From the NCBI RefSeq assembly GCF_016123485.1, contig NZ_JADCKQ010000004.1, positions 62,001 to 126,000 on the forward strand: a stretch of DNA of 64,000 nucleotides. The letters run 5' to 3'. The stretch comes from Halocynthiibacter styelae. GTDB taxonomy: Bacteria; Pseudomonadota; Alphaproteobacteria; Rhodobacterales; Rhodobacteraceae. The translations under genes and the position numbers were made by a program. The stretch's first letter is position 1. The number at the start of each line of letters is the position of its first letter. Positions 44,164-53,331 of the stretch are shown one piece after another. The notes under the pieces were generated by a model, which saw nothing but the letters and a program-made list of their open reading frames with translations, made no database searches and was not told where the DNA came from.

Positions 44164-46308
44164 TTATCCTTCTGCTTTCGCCTCAAGACGGCGGGCATGC
44201 AACACAGGTTCCGTATAGCCGGATGGCTGCACGCGCCCCTTAAACACCAGATCACAGGCCGCCTTAAAGGCGACCGTATCATAACCGGGTGCCATTGGCT
44301 TATAGCTTGGGTCATCCGCGTTCTGCCCGTCGACAATCGCCGCCATCTTGCGCATTGCCGCCATGGCTTCATCTTCCGTGATCACACCGTGGTGCAGCCA
44401 GTTCGCCATAGCTTGTGATGAAATCCGGCAGGTCGCGCGGTCTTCCATCAGGCCAACGTCGTGAATATCCGGCACTTTGGAACAGCCAACACCGGCATCC
44501 ACCCAGCGCACAACATAACCAAGAATACCCTGAGCGTTGTTTTCAATTTCCTCGCGGATGTCTTCAGGTGACCAGTTCTGGCCACGCGCCACAGGCACGC
44601 TGAGAAGATCTGACAATGTGCCACGTGCTCCGCCTTTGATCAGATCAGCCTGAAGCGCGAAAACATCCACTTTGTGATAATGCGTGGCATGCAAAGTTGC
44701 GGCGGTTGGCGATGGCACCCAGGCACAGTTCGCGCCGGATTTCGGGTGACCGATCTTCACGTCCAGCATCTCTTTCATGCGATCCGGCATCGCCCACATG
44801 CCCTTGCCGATCTGCGCCTTACCGGACAGACCACAGGCCAGACCAATATCAACGTTGCGATCTTCATAAGACGCGATCCATGGGCTGGCTTTCATATCAC
44901 CTTTGCGGATCATCGGGCCCGCTTCCATGGCGGTGTGGATTTCATCGCCGGTGCGATCAAGGAAGCCTGTGTTGATGAAGGCAACCCGGGATTTCGCAGC
45001 ACGGATACATTCTTTCAGGTTGGCGGATGTGCGGCGTTCCTCATCCATGATACCGATCTTCACGGTGTTTTGTGGCAGGCCCAGGACCTTTTCCACATGG
45101 GTAAAGATGCGGTCGGTGAAAGCAACCTCTTCCGGCCCGTGCATCTTTGGCTTCACGACGTATACGGATCCATGAACCGAATTCCCGCCGTCACGCGCCA
45201 GATCATGCATGGAACCCAGAACCGTCACCATCGCGTCAAGGAAGCCCTCGCCCGCTTCACGGCCCTCAACATCAAGAACCGCCGGGTTGGTCATCAGATG
45301 GCCCACATTGCGCACCAGCAACAGCGCGCGGCCTTTCAGGGTCTCTGTAGTGCCCGCAGGTGTTGTGACCTCAAGATCCGGGCTCAGGGCGCGGGTGAAG
45401 GTCTTGTCACCTTTGCTGATTTCTTCGGTCAGATCGCCGCGCATCAGGCCCAGCCAGTTGCCCCAGGCCAGAACCTTATCCTCGGCATCCACCGCAGCCA
45501 CGGAATCTTCGCAATCCATGATTGCGGACATGGCGCTTTCCATGCGGATGTCAGAAATGCCCGCCGGGTCAGCACCGCCCACGGGCGTGCTTGCATCAAT
45601 ATCAAGGATGATGTGCAAGCCGTTGTTTTTCAGAACAATTGCAGAAGGCGCTTCCGCCGCCCCGATGTAGCCGGCATAGCCTGCGCCATCTTTCAACGCC
45701 GGGGTCAAATCAGCACCCGCTTTGATCGCAGTGACATCCGCCCAGGATCCGCTTGCCAGAGGCACAGCATCATCCAGAAACGCCTTGCCCCAGGCAATCA
45801 CACGCCCGCCGCGTTCCGCATCATAGCCCTTGCCTGTTGGCAGATCGCCCAGCGCATCCGTGCCATACAGCGCATCATAAAGACTGCCCCAACGGGCATT
45901 CGCCGCGTTCAGCGCATAGCGCGCATTCATCACCGGCACCACAAGCTGTGCCCCCGCAACTTTTGCAATTTCAGGATCGGTATTCGCGGTTTCAATCGCG
46001 AAATCTTCACCCTCAGGCACCAGATAACCGATCTCACGCAGGAAGGCTTCCTGTGCGGCAGGGTCCAGCGCCGCATCGCCCTGTTCTTTATACCAGGCAT
46101 CAATCTGCCCCTGGATCTCTGCCCGTTTCGCCAGAAGCACGCGGTTTTCATCCCCAAAGCCGTTGATCAGATCTGACATGCCCGCCCAGAAATCATCCGC
46201 CGTCACACCCGTGCCCGGCAGCGCATTGCCTTCGATAAATTCAACAACCTGGCTGTCGACCTTCAGGCCGGATTTCTCGATATATGTGGACTTGGAAGAT
46301 GCGGGCAT
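44164..46308 (-). CDS. glcB: Malate synthase G
   Basis: Condenses glyoxylate with acetyl-CoA to malate. The start [20 protein letters not shown] gives 714 residues, typical of the G form; the longer frame from 46371 adds non-native residues. Family segments include [62 protein letters not shown], and [25 protein letters not shown]. It is followed by glcG and a terminator. No isocitrate lyase or glycolate oxidase gene is in the window. Confidence 0.96.
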   Translation of the reverse strand: MPASSKSTYIEKSGLKVDSQVVEFIEGNALPGTGVTADDFWAGMSDLINGFGDENRVLLAKRAEIQGQIDAWYKEQGDAALDPAAQEAFLREIGYLVPEGEDFAIETANTDPEIAKVAGAQLVVPVMNARYALNAANARWGSLYDALYGTDALGDLPTGKGYDAERGGRVIAWGKAFLDDAVPLASGSWADVTAIKAGADLTPALKDGAGYAGYIGAAEAPSAIVLKNNGLHIILDIDASTPVGGADPAGISDIRMESAMSAIMDCEDSVAAVDAEDKVLAWGNWLGLMRGDLTEEISKGDKTFTRALSPDLEVTTPAGTTETLKGRALLLVRNVGHLMTNPAVLDVEGREAGEGFLDAMVTVLGSMHDLARDGGNSVHGSVYVVKPKMHGPEEVAFTDRIFTHVEKVLGLPQNTVKIGIMDEERRTSANLKECIRAAKSRVAFINTGFLDRTGDEIHTAMEAGPMIRKGDMKASPWIASYEDRNVDIGLACGLSGKAQIGKGMWAMPDRMKEMLDVKIGHPKSGANCAWVPSPTAATLHATHYHKVDVFALQADLIKGGARGTLSDLLSVPVARGQNWSPEDIREEIENNAQGILGYVVRWVDAGVGCSKVPDIHDVGLMEDRATCRISSQAMANWLHHGVITEDEAMAAMRKMAAIVDGQNADDPSYKPMAPGYDTVAFKAACDLVFKGRVQPSGYTEPVLHARRLEAKAEG

Positions 46309-46595
46309 GGGAGATTTCCTCAGGATTTCACAATTCCCCGAGTTGATACGAAAGTTTCCTCTGCGAGACAATCCAATGGTCAGATCATTTTACCAATGAC
46401 GCAGCGAAAAGCTTTCCTGGCGGATTTGATAATCTGGAGAATTATTCGGCAACAAGCAGTTCAATAGAATTCCCGGAACCGGTGTTTTACTTTCTCTGCA
46501 CTTTGAGTATCGTTGGCACACTAAATTTGTTCCTCCGGCTGATAGTAAGAAACAAGAAATTTTCGCTTAAAGAAACCTCTACTCAGGAAACCTCA

Positions 46596-47408
46596 ATGGA
46601 TTATCGAAACACCGCACGCAGTTTGTGCAATTCAGCAAAGTGCCTTATTTCCAGTGAAGAAGATGATAACCTGCTATTTGCTGCGCTCAAACTTCGTATG
46701 GCTCTTGAAAGCATCACCTACGATCGTTCAAAAAAATATTCTGACGAACTGGGACCAGAGGTCATGAAAACCTGGCAACCCAAAAAACTGATGGAACGCA
46801 TGCTGGAAGTAAATCCACATGTGGACCAAGACACCACTTTATCTTGTGGTGAAGAACCTTACCCTGGAGGCACACCAGAAGTTATGCGAATGCTGGGAAC
46901 AGATCGGGTCCTGAATTTAAAAACACTAAAAAAACACTATGATGCACTTGGTTCCTACTTACACACCCCAACAATTCATCAACTGGAGGCCGGCAAAGAG
47001 CACGACTATAAAAAACTGCGCAAACGATGCAATGAGATAGTCTCTGCTCTCGAAGACGCTCTAAGCTCCCCGGTGTGGAATGCCCGGTTTTCTTTGCAGG
47101 GCAACTATGAGTGCGCTGAGTGTGGAAATAAAATCAAAAGATCTTTACCCACCGAAATGCAAAAACGAATTGTGTATTGCTGGAACTGCTCTGCGAGCTA
47201 CACGATGGCGAGAGTAGACGCAAAGAAAGTGACTTTTGAACCACGTCAACACCAGATCGAATGTCCCATAGAGGATTGCGACGAAATCTCCTTGATATGG
47301 GAAAAGGACCTCAAACTGAACGAGCATTGGCAGTGCAATGGATGCCACTCAGAACTCACAATTGCCTTGGGAGTTTCTACAGCTAAAACATCTGAAACTC
47401 CGAAGTAG
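46596..47408 (+). CDS. AT-rich hypothetical protein with two zinc-ribbon-like cysteine sets
   Basis: A 270-residue protein from the ATG at 46596 (AGGAAA upstream); a GTG at 46482 would add a hydrophobic 38-residue leader. The N-terminal half is helical (LLFAALKLRMALESITYDRSKK; HYDALGSYLHTPTIHQL), loosely resembling HEPN-like helical domains. The C-terminal half has CAECGNK...CWNC and CPIEDC...CNGC, two likely zinc ribbons. Base composition differs sharply from neighbours: 46921-46980 has 22 G/C in 60 by hand count. It lies alone between glcB and pepN and looks horizontally acquired. Function unknown. Confidence 0.75.
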   Translation: MDYRNTARSLCNSAKCLISSEEDDNLLFAALKLRMALESITYDRSKKYSDELGPEVMKTWQPKKLMERMLEVNPHVDQDTTLSCGEEPYPGGTPEVMRMLGTDRVLNLKTLKKHYDALGSYLHTPTIHQLEAGKEHDYKKLRKRCNEIVSALEDALSSPVWNARFSLQGNYECAECGNKIKRSLPTEMQKRIVYCWNCSASYTMARVDAKKVTFEPRQHQIECPIEDCDEISLIWEKDLKLNEHWQCNGCHSELTIALGVSTAKTSETPK

Positions 47409-47468
47409 AGAACCTCTTACACCAGACTTCTCGACGTTAACACCGCCTTCCCCCCACCGCACGCCCGA

Positions 47469-47512
47469 TATGCATAAGTTGTGCATAACATGTGCATGCT
47501 TTGTGCATATGA
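47469..47512 (+). repeat. Four phased 11-bp direct repeats upstream of pepN
   Basis: TATGCATAAGT, TGTGCATAACA, TGTGCATGCTT and TGTGCATATGA follow one another with no gap. The heptamer TGTGCAT is exact in the last three and one base off in the first. Period 11 is close to one helical turn. The last copy contains a TATGAT -10-like hexamer (47508-47513) with no good -35, suggesting a promoter helped by a protein bound to the repeats. pepN starts 64 bp downstream. Confidence 0.8.
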
Positions 47513-47575
47513 TATTCGCCCCTTGCCCTGCCCCATGGATGCGCTACAAATTCGTTAGCATTGCAGGAGCACATC

Positions 47576-50119
47576 ATGACCATTCAGGAAACCATTTACC
47601 TTTCAGATTACACGCCTTTTGGCTTTATCGTGGAAGATGTGCATCTGACATTTAAGTTGGCCCCGACGACAACCCGCGTGATCTCCCGCATTCGTTTTGC
47701 GCCAAACCCTGACAGCTCATCCCGTGATTTTTTCCTGCATGGTGAAGGGCTTAACCTGCACTGGGCGAAGGTCGACGGTGCGGATGTGGCGCCTGATCTG
47801 GTCAAAGGCGGGTTGCGTTGTGACGTGCCGGATACCGCTTTCACCTGGGAATGTGAGGTCGAGATTGATCCACAGGGCAACACAGCGCTGGAAGGGCTTT
47901 ATATGTCAAACGGCATGTATTGCACACAGTGCGAGGCCGAAGGGTTCCGTAACATCACCTTCTATCCGGATCGCCCGGATGTGATGTCTGTATTTACCGT
48001 TAGAATTGAAGGGGATAACCCCGCTCTTCTGTCAAACGGCAACCCTGCGGACAGCGGCGAAGGTTGGGCCGAATGGCACGATCCATGGCCCAAACCTGCA
48101 TACCTCTTCGCCCTCGTCGCCGGTGATTTGCGCAACTATCCGGGCAGCTTTAAAACCATGTCCGGGCGTGATGTTGAGCTGAACCTCTGGGTACGTCCCG
48201 GGGATGAAGGGAAATGCGCCTTCGGCATGGAAGCCCTGAAGAAGTCCATGATCTGGGATGAAGAAGTCTACGGGCGCGAGTATGACCTTGATATCTTTAA
48301 CATTGTTGCGGTGGATGACTTCAACATGGGGGCGATGGAAAATAAAGGACTGAACATCTTTAACTCTGCCGTAGTTCTTGCCAGCCCGGAAACCTCAACC
48401 GACGCGAATTTCGAACGCATCGAAGCCATCATCGCCCATGAATATTTCCACAACTGGACCGGCAACCGCATCACCTGTCGTGACTGGTTTCAGCTGTGCC
48501 TGAAGGAAGGTCTGACCGTCTTCCGCGACCAGCAGTTCACCGGCGATATGCGTGGTCATGCGGTGAAACGTATTAACGATGTTGTCACCCTGCGCAGCCG
48601 CCAGTTCCGCGAAGATTCCGGCCCGCTGGCGCACCCACCGCGTCCGGATCAGTTTGTTGAAATCAATAACTTTTACACCGTCACCGTCTATGAAAAAGGC
48701 GCCGAAGTGATTAATATACTGAAGCATCTGGTGGGCGACGATGGATATAAAAAAGCGCTGGATCTTTACTTTGACCGCCATGACGGCGACGCTGCGACGA
48801 TTGAAGACTGGCTGCAGGTGTTTGAAGATGCAACAGGCCGTGATCTGACTCAGTTTAAGCGTTGGTACACAGACGCAGGCACGCCGCATGTGAAAGTGGC
48901 GGACAGCTTTGACAATGGCATCTATACGCTGACCTTCACCCAGGAAACCGCCCCGACACCGGGGCAGGATGACAAGCCTGCGCGTGTGATTCCGATCGCC
49001 GTAGGTCTCCTGGACCCCAATGGGAATGAGGTCCTTCCAACCCAGATCCTGGAGATGGCAGAAACGACACAAAGCTTTTCATTTGAAGGCCTTAGCGCGA
49101 AACCCGTACCGTCCATCCTGCGCGGGTTCTCGGCCCCTGTGGTACTGGAACGCGAAACTTCGGCAGAAGAACAGGCCTTCCTGCTGGCCCATGACACCGA
49201 CCCGTTCAACAAATGGGAAGCGGGCCAGGCGCTGGCAAAAGACTGCCTGATTGCTATGACACAGGGCGGCACGCCGGATCAGGGGTTGCTTGATGGCATG
49301 ACCACTGTTGCCCGTGATCACAGCCTTGATCCCGCTTTCCGCGCCCTGGCCCTTGGCCTGCCAGCCCAGGATGATATTGCCGCAACCCTGGCCGCCCGCG
49401 GTATCACGCCGGACCCGGATAAAATCTGGCGTGCCCATCAAGCCCTGAAACAGGCAATCGCCCAGCATCTGCAGGACGTCTGGCCACGCTTGCTGGCGGA
49501 AATGGCAACCCCTGGCCCCTATTCGCCGGATGCGGAACACGCTGGTAAGCGCGCATTGCATGGCGTGGCCCTGGCCTATCTGTCACAGATCGACGGCGGC
49601 ACGGCAGCCAAGGCGGCCTATACGACGGCGGGCAATATGACAGAACAACTGTCTGCGCTTGCCTGTCTGTTGTCAGTGGAAAAAGGCACCGATGAACTGG
49701 CAACCTTCCGCGAACAATGGCAGCATGATCGCCTGGTCATGGACAAATGGTTTGGCCTGCAGGTCGGCTATGCCAGCCCGGAAAACTGTGTCGCCACCGC
49801 GAAACGCCTGTCCGAAGATGCAGACTTCAACTGGAAGAACCCGAACCGTTTCCGTGCGGTCTTTGGCGCCATGATGATGCATCACGCCGGTTTCCATCAG
49901 GCGGATGGCAGTGGTTACAACCTTCTGGCGGACTGGCTGATTAAACTTGATCCGGTCAACGGCCAGATTTCTGCCCGCATGTCCACGGGTTATGAAACCT
50001 GGAAACGCTATGACGCCGATCGTCAGGCAAAGGCCCGCGCGGCACTGAAGCGTATCAACGGCGCGCCGGATCTTAGCCGGAACCTTGGGGAAATGGTGAC
50101 GCGGATCCTGAAGGCCTGA
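47576..50119 (+). CDS. pepN: Aminopeptidase N (M1 family)
   Basis: An 847-residue zinc exopeptidase. The start MTIQETIYLSDYTPFGF follows GCAGGAGC. The substrate-anchoring motif GAMENKGLNIFN is followed by the zinc motif HEYFHNWTGNRITCRDW with the downstream glutamate in LKEGLTVFRDQQF. The length and C-terminal helical domains match the E. coli PepN type. It releases N-terminal residues from peptides in the cytosol and would finish peptides imported by transporters such as that at 20-26 kb. Confidence 0.95.
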   Translation: MTIQETIYLSDYTPFGFIVEDVHLTFKLAPTTTRVISRIRFAPNPDSSSRDFFLHGEGLNLHWAKVDGADVAPDLVKGGLRCDVPDTAFTWECEVEIDPQGNTALEGLYMSNGMYCTQCEAEGFRNITFYPDRPDVMSVFTVRIEGDNPALLSNGNPADSGEGWAEWHDPWPKPAYLFALVAGDLRNYPGSFKTMSGRDVELNLWVRPGDEGKCAFGMEALKKSMIWDEEVYGREYDLDIFNIVAVDDFNMGAMENKGLNIFNSAVVLASPETSTDANFERIEAIIAHEYFHNWTGNRITCRDWFQLCLKEGLTVFRDQQFTGDMRGHAVKRINDVVTLRSRQFREDSGPLAHPPRPDQFVEINNFYTVTVYEKGAEVINILKHLVGDDGYKKALDLYFDRHDGDAATIEDWLQVFEDATGRDLTQFKRWYTDAGTPHVKVADSFDNGIYTLTFTQETAPTPGQDDKPARVIPIAVGLLDPNGNEVLPTQILEMAETTQSFSFEGLSAKPVPSILRGFSAPVVLERETSAEEQAFLLAHDTDPFNKWEAGQALAKDCLIAMTQGGTPDQGLLDGMTTVARDHSLDPAFRALALGLPAQDDIAATLAARGITPDPDKIWRAHQALKQAIAQHLQDVWPRLLAEMATPGPYSPDAEHAGKRALHGVALAYLSQIDGGTAAKAAYTTAGNMTEQLSALACLLSVEKGTDELATFREQWQHDRLVMDKWFGLQVGYASPENCVATAKRLSEDADFNWKNPNRFRAVFGAMMMHHAGFHQADGSGYNLLADWLIKLDPVNGQISARMSTGYETWKRYDADRQAKARAALKRINGAPDLSRNLGEMVTRILKA

Positions 50120-50263
50120 AAATCAAAGCGGGAAAAATGCAGCACATTTCCCCTTAGGCGTGCAATTGGTTTCGCATAGGTTGATCGCATAAGAGTGAAA
50201 TTGTTTTGTTTAAAAGAGAGTGTCCGTATGGTTATCAAGTAGGCTAGGTCTGAGTCTGCCAGT

Positions 50264-50279
50264 CGATTTGCGCAAATCG
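50264..50279. promoter_or_regulatory. 16-bp perfect palindrome
   Basis: CGATTTGCGCAAATCG in the 268-bp gap between pepN and the next gene, 109 bp before that gene's start. No T-run follows. It may be an operator; no candidate regulator is adjacent. The rest of the gap shows only an A/T-rich stretch near 50200. Confidence 0.4.
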
Positions 50280-50387
50280 CCTCAGGCTACCGGCAGGGTA
50301 TGAGTAACGGACCTCGATATTATGGCCTTGCACCGGTTGGGCTGATCGGGCAGTTTTCTGATATCTTTCTTGAAATCAGGATATATT

Positions 50388-50915
50388 ATGCCCATTCTTC
50401 TTGCCCTTATCAGTGCTGCCATGGTCGCTTACTTCTGGTTCAACCGCGCAAGGAATACCGTCGATATCGCAGGAGATCTGGCCAATGCGGCCAATGATGT
50501 ACGTCTGGCGGCACGGCGATTTGGGTTCAGACGCCGCGCAAACATTCATCCGGTGGAATCGATTGAAGACCCGGATGTTGCGGTTGCAGCCCTGGCCGCC
50601 GCTTTCCTTGAACTGGATGAACTGCCGACCTCTGAGCAGCGTATGGCACTGGAAGGCGGGCTTTCCCGCAGTCTGACCCTGCCGCAAAAAGATGCGGCTG
50701 AACTGACTGTTCTGGGCCATTGGTTTGTCGGAGAATGTGGCACGCCCGGACAAGCCGTTGCGCGGATTTCACGCAAATTATTCAAGCTTAATGGCGGCGA
50801 TAGCTTTGAACCGCTGATGGATATCCTGGGGGCCATTGCCGCCGCTGGAAACGGATTAAGCGACAATCAGAAAGACGCGCTTGAAGATGTCAAACGCGCC
50901 TTCCACATTCGCTGA
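50388..50915 (+). CDS. Hypothetical single-pass membrane protein
   Basis: A 175-residue protein starting MPILLALISAAMVAYFWFNRAR, with one N-terminal helix and a cytoplasmic, alanine-rich helical domain (DPDVAVAALAAAFLELDELPTSEQRMALEGGLS; ELTVLGHWFVGECGTPGQAVARI). The acidic LDELPTSEQR and repeated helices recall TerB-like domains, but this is a loose impression. It converges with the transglycosylase gene. Function unknown. Confidence 0.7.
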   Translation: MPILLALISAAMVAYFWFNRARNTVDIAGDLANAANDVRLAARRFGFRRRANIHPVESIEDPDVAVAALAAAFLELDELPTSEQRMALEGGLSRSLTLPQKDAAELTVLGHWFVGECGTPGQAVARISRKLFKLNGGDSFEPLMDILGAIAAAGNGLSDNQKDALEDVKRAFHIR

Positions 50916-50924
50916 TCCCACGCC

Positions 50925-51509
50925 TCAGCTGCAATAAGGCTGCGCCCGGCTCCAGGCGATCATATCTTCGCGCTTGCGTTGTGAATGAAACGGTCCCCAG
51001 TCGGCAGCGACACCGCGCCAGCCCTCAGACACCACCCCGTCCCGCACAGCGGTATGCGCAATGATACGAACCGCGCAGGATAGGTTGGCTCCGCCGTCTT
51101 TCAGGGCTTCACCTGTACGGGCTTCACATCCATAGCCCCGTGCCGTCGCAGGCGTGATCTGCACCAGACCAAACCAGCGCCCTCCGCCACCGACAGCCTG
51201 CGGGTTCCAGGTGCTTTCGTGTTTGGCAAGCGTTGATAGCAAACCGGCCCAAAAGGCCGCGCGTCCCTCAGAGGCCTGATTTTCATAATCCGGACACCAT
51301 ACTGCGGCATCACCAGGCACCATCTGAACCAGTGCCTGACCATGGTTTTCAATTGCCGCCAGAGAGGCCCGGGTCCAGGTATCCCCCTGTGCCAGGTGGC
51401 TCCAGCGCAGGTCTGGTAAACCTGTTGGTGTCTCGCGTGACACAGGTTCATCCCCACCGCCGCAGGCCGCCAGAAACAGACAAGCTGCAAAAGTCATTGA
51501 TTTACGCAT
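50925..51509 (-). CDS. Lytic transglycosylase-like lipoprotein
   Basis: A 194-residue protein starting MRKSMTFAACLFLAACGGG, with lipobox LAAC and lipidated Cys16. The SLT domain contains LLSTLAKHESTWNPQAVGGGG, placing the catalytic glutamate at residue 98, followed by RWFGLVQITPATARGYG. It would cleave peptidoglycan from the inner face of the outer membrane or the periplasm. The longer frame from 51596 is rejected because it hides the lipobox. Divergent from gatB. Confidence 0.87.
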   Translation of the reverse strand: MRKSMTFAACLFLAACGGGDEPVSRETPTGLPDLRWSHLAQGDTWTRASLAAIENHGQALVQMVPGDAAVWCPDYENQASEGRAAFWAGLLSTLAKHESTWNPQAVGGGGRWFGLVQITPATARGYGCEARTGEALKDGGANLSCAVRIIAHTAVRDGVVSEGWRGVAADWGPFHSQRKREDMIAWSRAQPYCS

Positions 51510-51668
51510 ATTCACCCCATGATCCACGTTCCACACAGGGTGACATCTTTTACGCCCACACGGAATGGGGCAACCCCCGATTACAGTCTGTCCCACTCTG
51601 CGCGGGCTCTTGCCCCCGGAGCCTGGCTGACATAGAAGAAGCGTAACGTATTAAGAGGCCCGGACCGA

Positions 51669-53180
51669 ATGCTTGATCTTACCTACAAAGCCCCGAAACC
51701 CAAAGTGATCGCTGGTATGCGCGACGATTGGGAACTTGTAATCGGGATGGAAATCCACGCGCAGATCAGCAGCGAAGCAAAGCTGTTTTCCGGCGCGTCC
51801 ACCAAATTCGGCAATGAACCCAATTCCAACGTGGCTTTTGTTGACGCGGCCATGCCGGGCATGCTGCCTGTGATCAACGAATACTGCATTGAACAAGCCG
51901 TGCGCACGGGCCTTGGTCTGAAAGCTGAAATCAATCTGTTTTCCGCTTTTGATCGCAAAAACTATTTTTACCCGGATCTGCCGCAGGGCTATCAGATTTC
52001 TCAGCTGTATCACCCGATTGTCGGTGAAGGCGAAGTCCTGGTGGAACTGGAAGAAGGTGTCGCGCGCAATGTCCGCATTGAACGTATCCACATGGAACAG
52101 GATGCCGGTAAATCCATCCACGACATGGATCCCACCATGTCATTTGTGGATTTGAACCGCACAGGCGTTGCCCTGATGGAAATCGTGTCCCGCCCGGATA
52201 TCCGCAGCCCTGAAGAAGCCGCTGCATTTGTTGGCAAACTGCGCCAGATCCTGCGTTACCTTGACACCTGTGATGGCAACATGCAGAACGGCAACATGCG
52301 CGCAGACGTGAACGTGTCCGTCTGCAAACCCGGGCAGTACGAGAAGTTCGCAGAAACCGGTGATTTTGGCCATCTCGGCACCCGCTGTGAAATCAAGAAC
52401 ATGAACTCTATGCGGTTCATTCAGGCGGCGATCATGGTCGAAGCCAACCGTCAGATTGCGATTATCGAAGACGGTGGCAAGATCGATCAGGAAACCCGCC
52501 TGTATGATCCGGACAAGAACGAAACCCGTTCCATGCGCTCCAAAGAAGAAGCGCATGACTACCGGTATTTTCCTTGTCCAGACCTTCTGCCTTTGGAAAT
52601 TGAACAGGGCTGGGTTGACGATATCGCGGCGACTTTGCCTGAGCTGCCAGACGCTAAAAAAACCCGTTTCATGGGTGATTTTGGCCTGTCTGACTATGAC
52701 GCATCCGTTCTGACCGCTGAAGTTGAAAACGCGGACTTCTTTGAAGAAGTCGCCAAAGCCGGCGACGGCAAACTGGCGGCGAACTGGGTGATCAACGAAC
52801 TGTTTGGCCGCCTGAAGAAAGACGACAAAACCATCCAGGACAGCCCGGTCAACCCGGGGCAGCTTGGCGGCATCATCGCGCTGATCAAAAAGGGCGATAT
52901 TTCAGGCAAAATCGCAAAGGATCTGTTTGAAATCGTCTATACCGAAGGTGGCGATCCGGCAGAGATCGTTGAAGCCCGCGGCATGAAGCAGGTGACAGAC
53001 ACTGGCGCGATTGAAGCTGCTGTGGATGAAATCATCGCGGCCAACCCCGCCCAGGTTGAAAAAGCACAGGCGAACCCAAAACTCGCGGGCTGGTTTGTCG
53101 GTCAGGTGATGAAAGCAACCGGTGGCAAAGCGAATCCGGCGGTGGTGAACCAACTGGTCAGCAAAAAACTGGCGCTGTAA
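51669..53180 (+). CDS. gatB: Aspartyl/glutamyl-tRNA(Asn/Gln) amidotransferase subunit B
   Basis: A 503-residue subunit that helps convert misacylated Glu-tRNA(Gln) or Asp-tRNA(Asn) to the amide form. [21 protein letters not shown] is the family start; [36 protein letters not shown] and [17 protein letters not shown] follow; the C-terminal YqeY-type helical tail ends [15 protein letters not shown]. Standing alone without gatA or gatC is common. A strong terminator follows. Confidence 0.97.
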   Translation: MLDLTYKAPKPKVIAGMRDDWELVIGMEIHAQISSEAKLFSGASTKFGNEPNSNVAFVDAAMPGMLPVINEYCIEQAVRTGLGLKAEINLFSAFDRKNYFYPDLPQGYQISQLYHPIVGEGEVLVELEEGVARNVRIERIHMEQDAGKSIHDMDPTMSFVDLNRTGVALMEIVSRPDIRSPEEAAAFVGKLRQILRYLDTCDGNMQNGNMRADVNVSVCKPGQYEKFAETGDFGHLGTRCEIKNMNSMRFIQAAIMVEANRQIAIIEDGGKIDQETRLYDPDKNETRSMRSKEEAHDYRYFPCPDLLPLEIEQGWVDDIAATLPELPDAKKTRFMGDFGLSDYDASVLTAEVENADFFEEVAKAGDGKLAANWVINELFGRLKKDDKTIQDSPVNPGQLGGIIALIKKGDISGKIAKDLFEIVYTEGGDPAEIVEARGMKQVTDTGAIEAAVDEIIAANPAQVEKAQANPKLAGWFVGQVMKATGGKANPAVVNQLVSKKLAL

Positions 53181-53203
53181 GCCTTCCAAAGAGTATCAAC
53201 ACC

Positions 53204-53241
53204 AAGAGCTGGCAATCACAGGTTGCCAGCTCTTCTTTTTT
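53204..53241 (+). terminator. Rho-independent terminator after gatB
   Basis: AAGAGCTGGCAA and TTGCCAGCTCTT (53204-53215, 53223-53234) form a perfect 12-bp stem with a 7-nt loop, followed by CTTTTTTG. Confidence 0.95.
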
Positions 53242-53331
53242 GCACAGACTCTTATGGTTCTCTGACAACAGTGAACCGCATTGTTCAGAGTTTAACTTTC
53301 GGCAAAATTATTTCCCTGATAAACACAAAAA

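Noticed and set aside
46377-46387. GntR/FadR-type operator TGGTCAGATCA upstream of glcB
   Set aside because: One short imperfect match with no second site and no adjacent regulator; chance occurrence is likely.
47469-47512. CRISPR array or replication iterons
   Set aside because: Repeats are only 11 bp, contiguous and without spacers; no cas or rep gene is near. A regulatory array is more likely.
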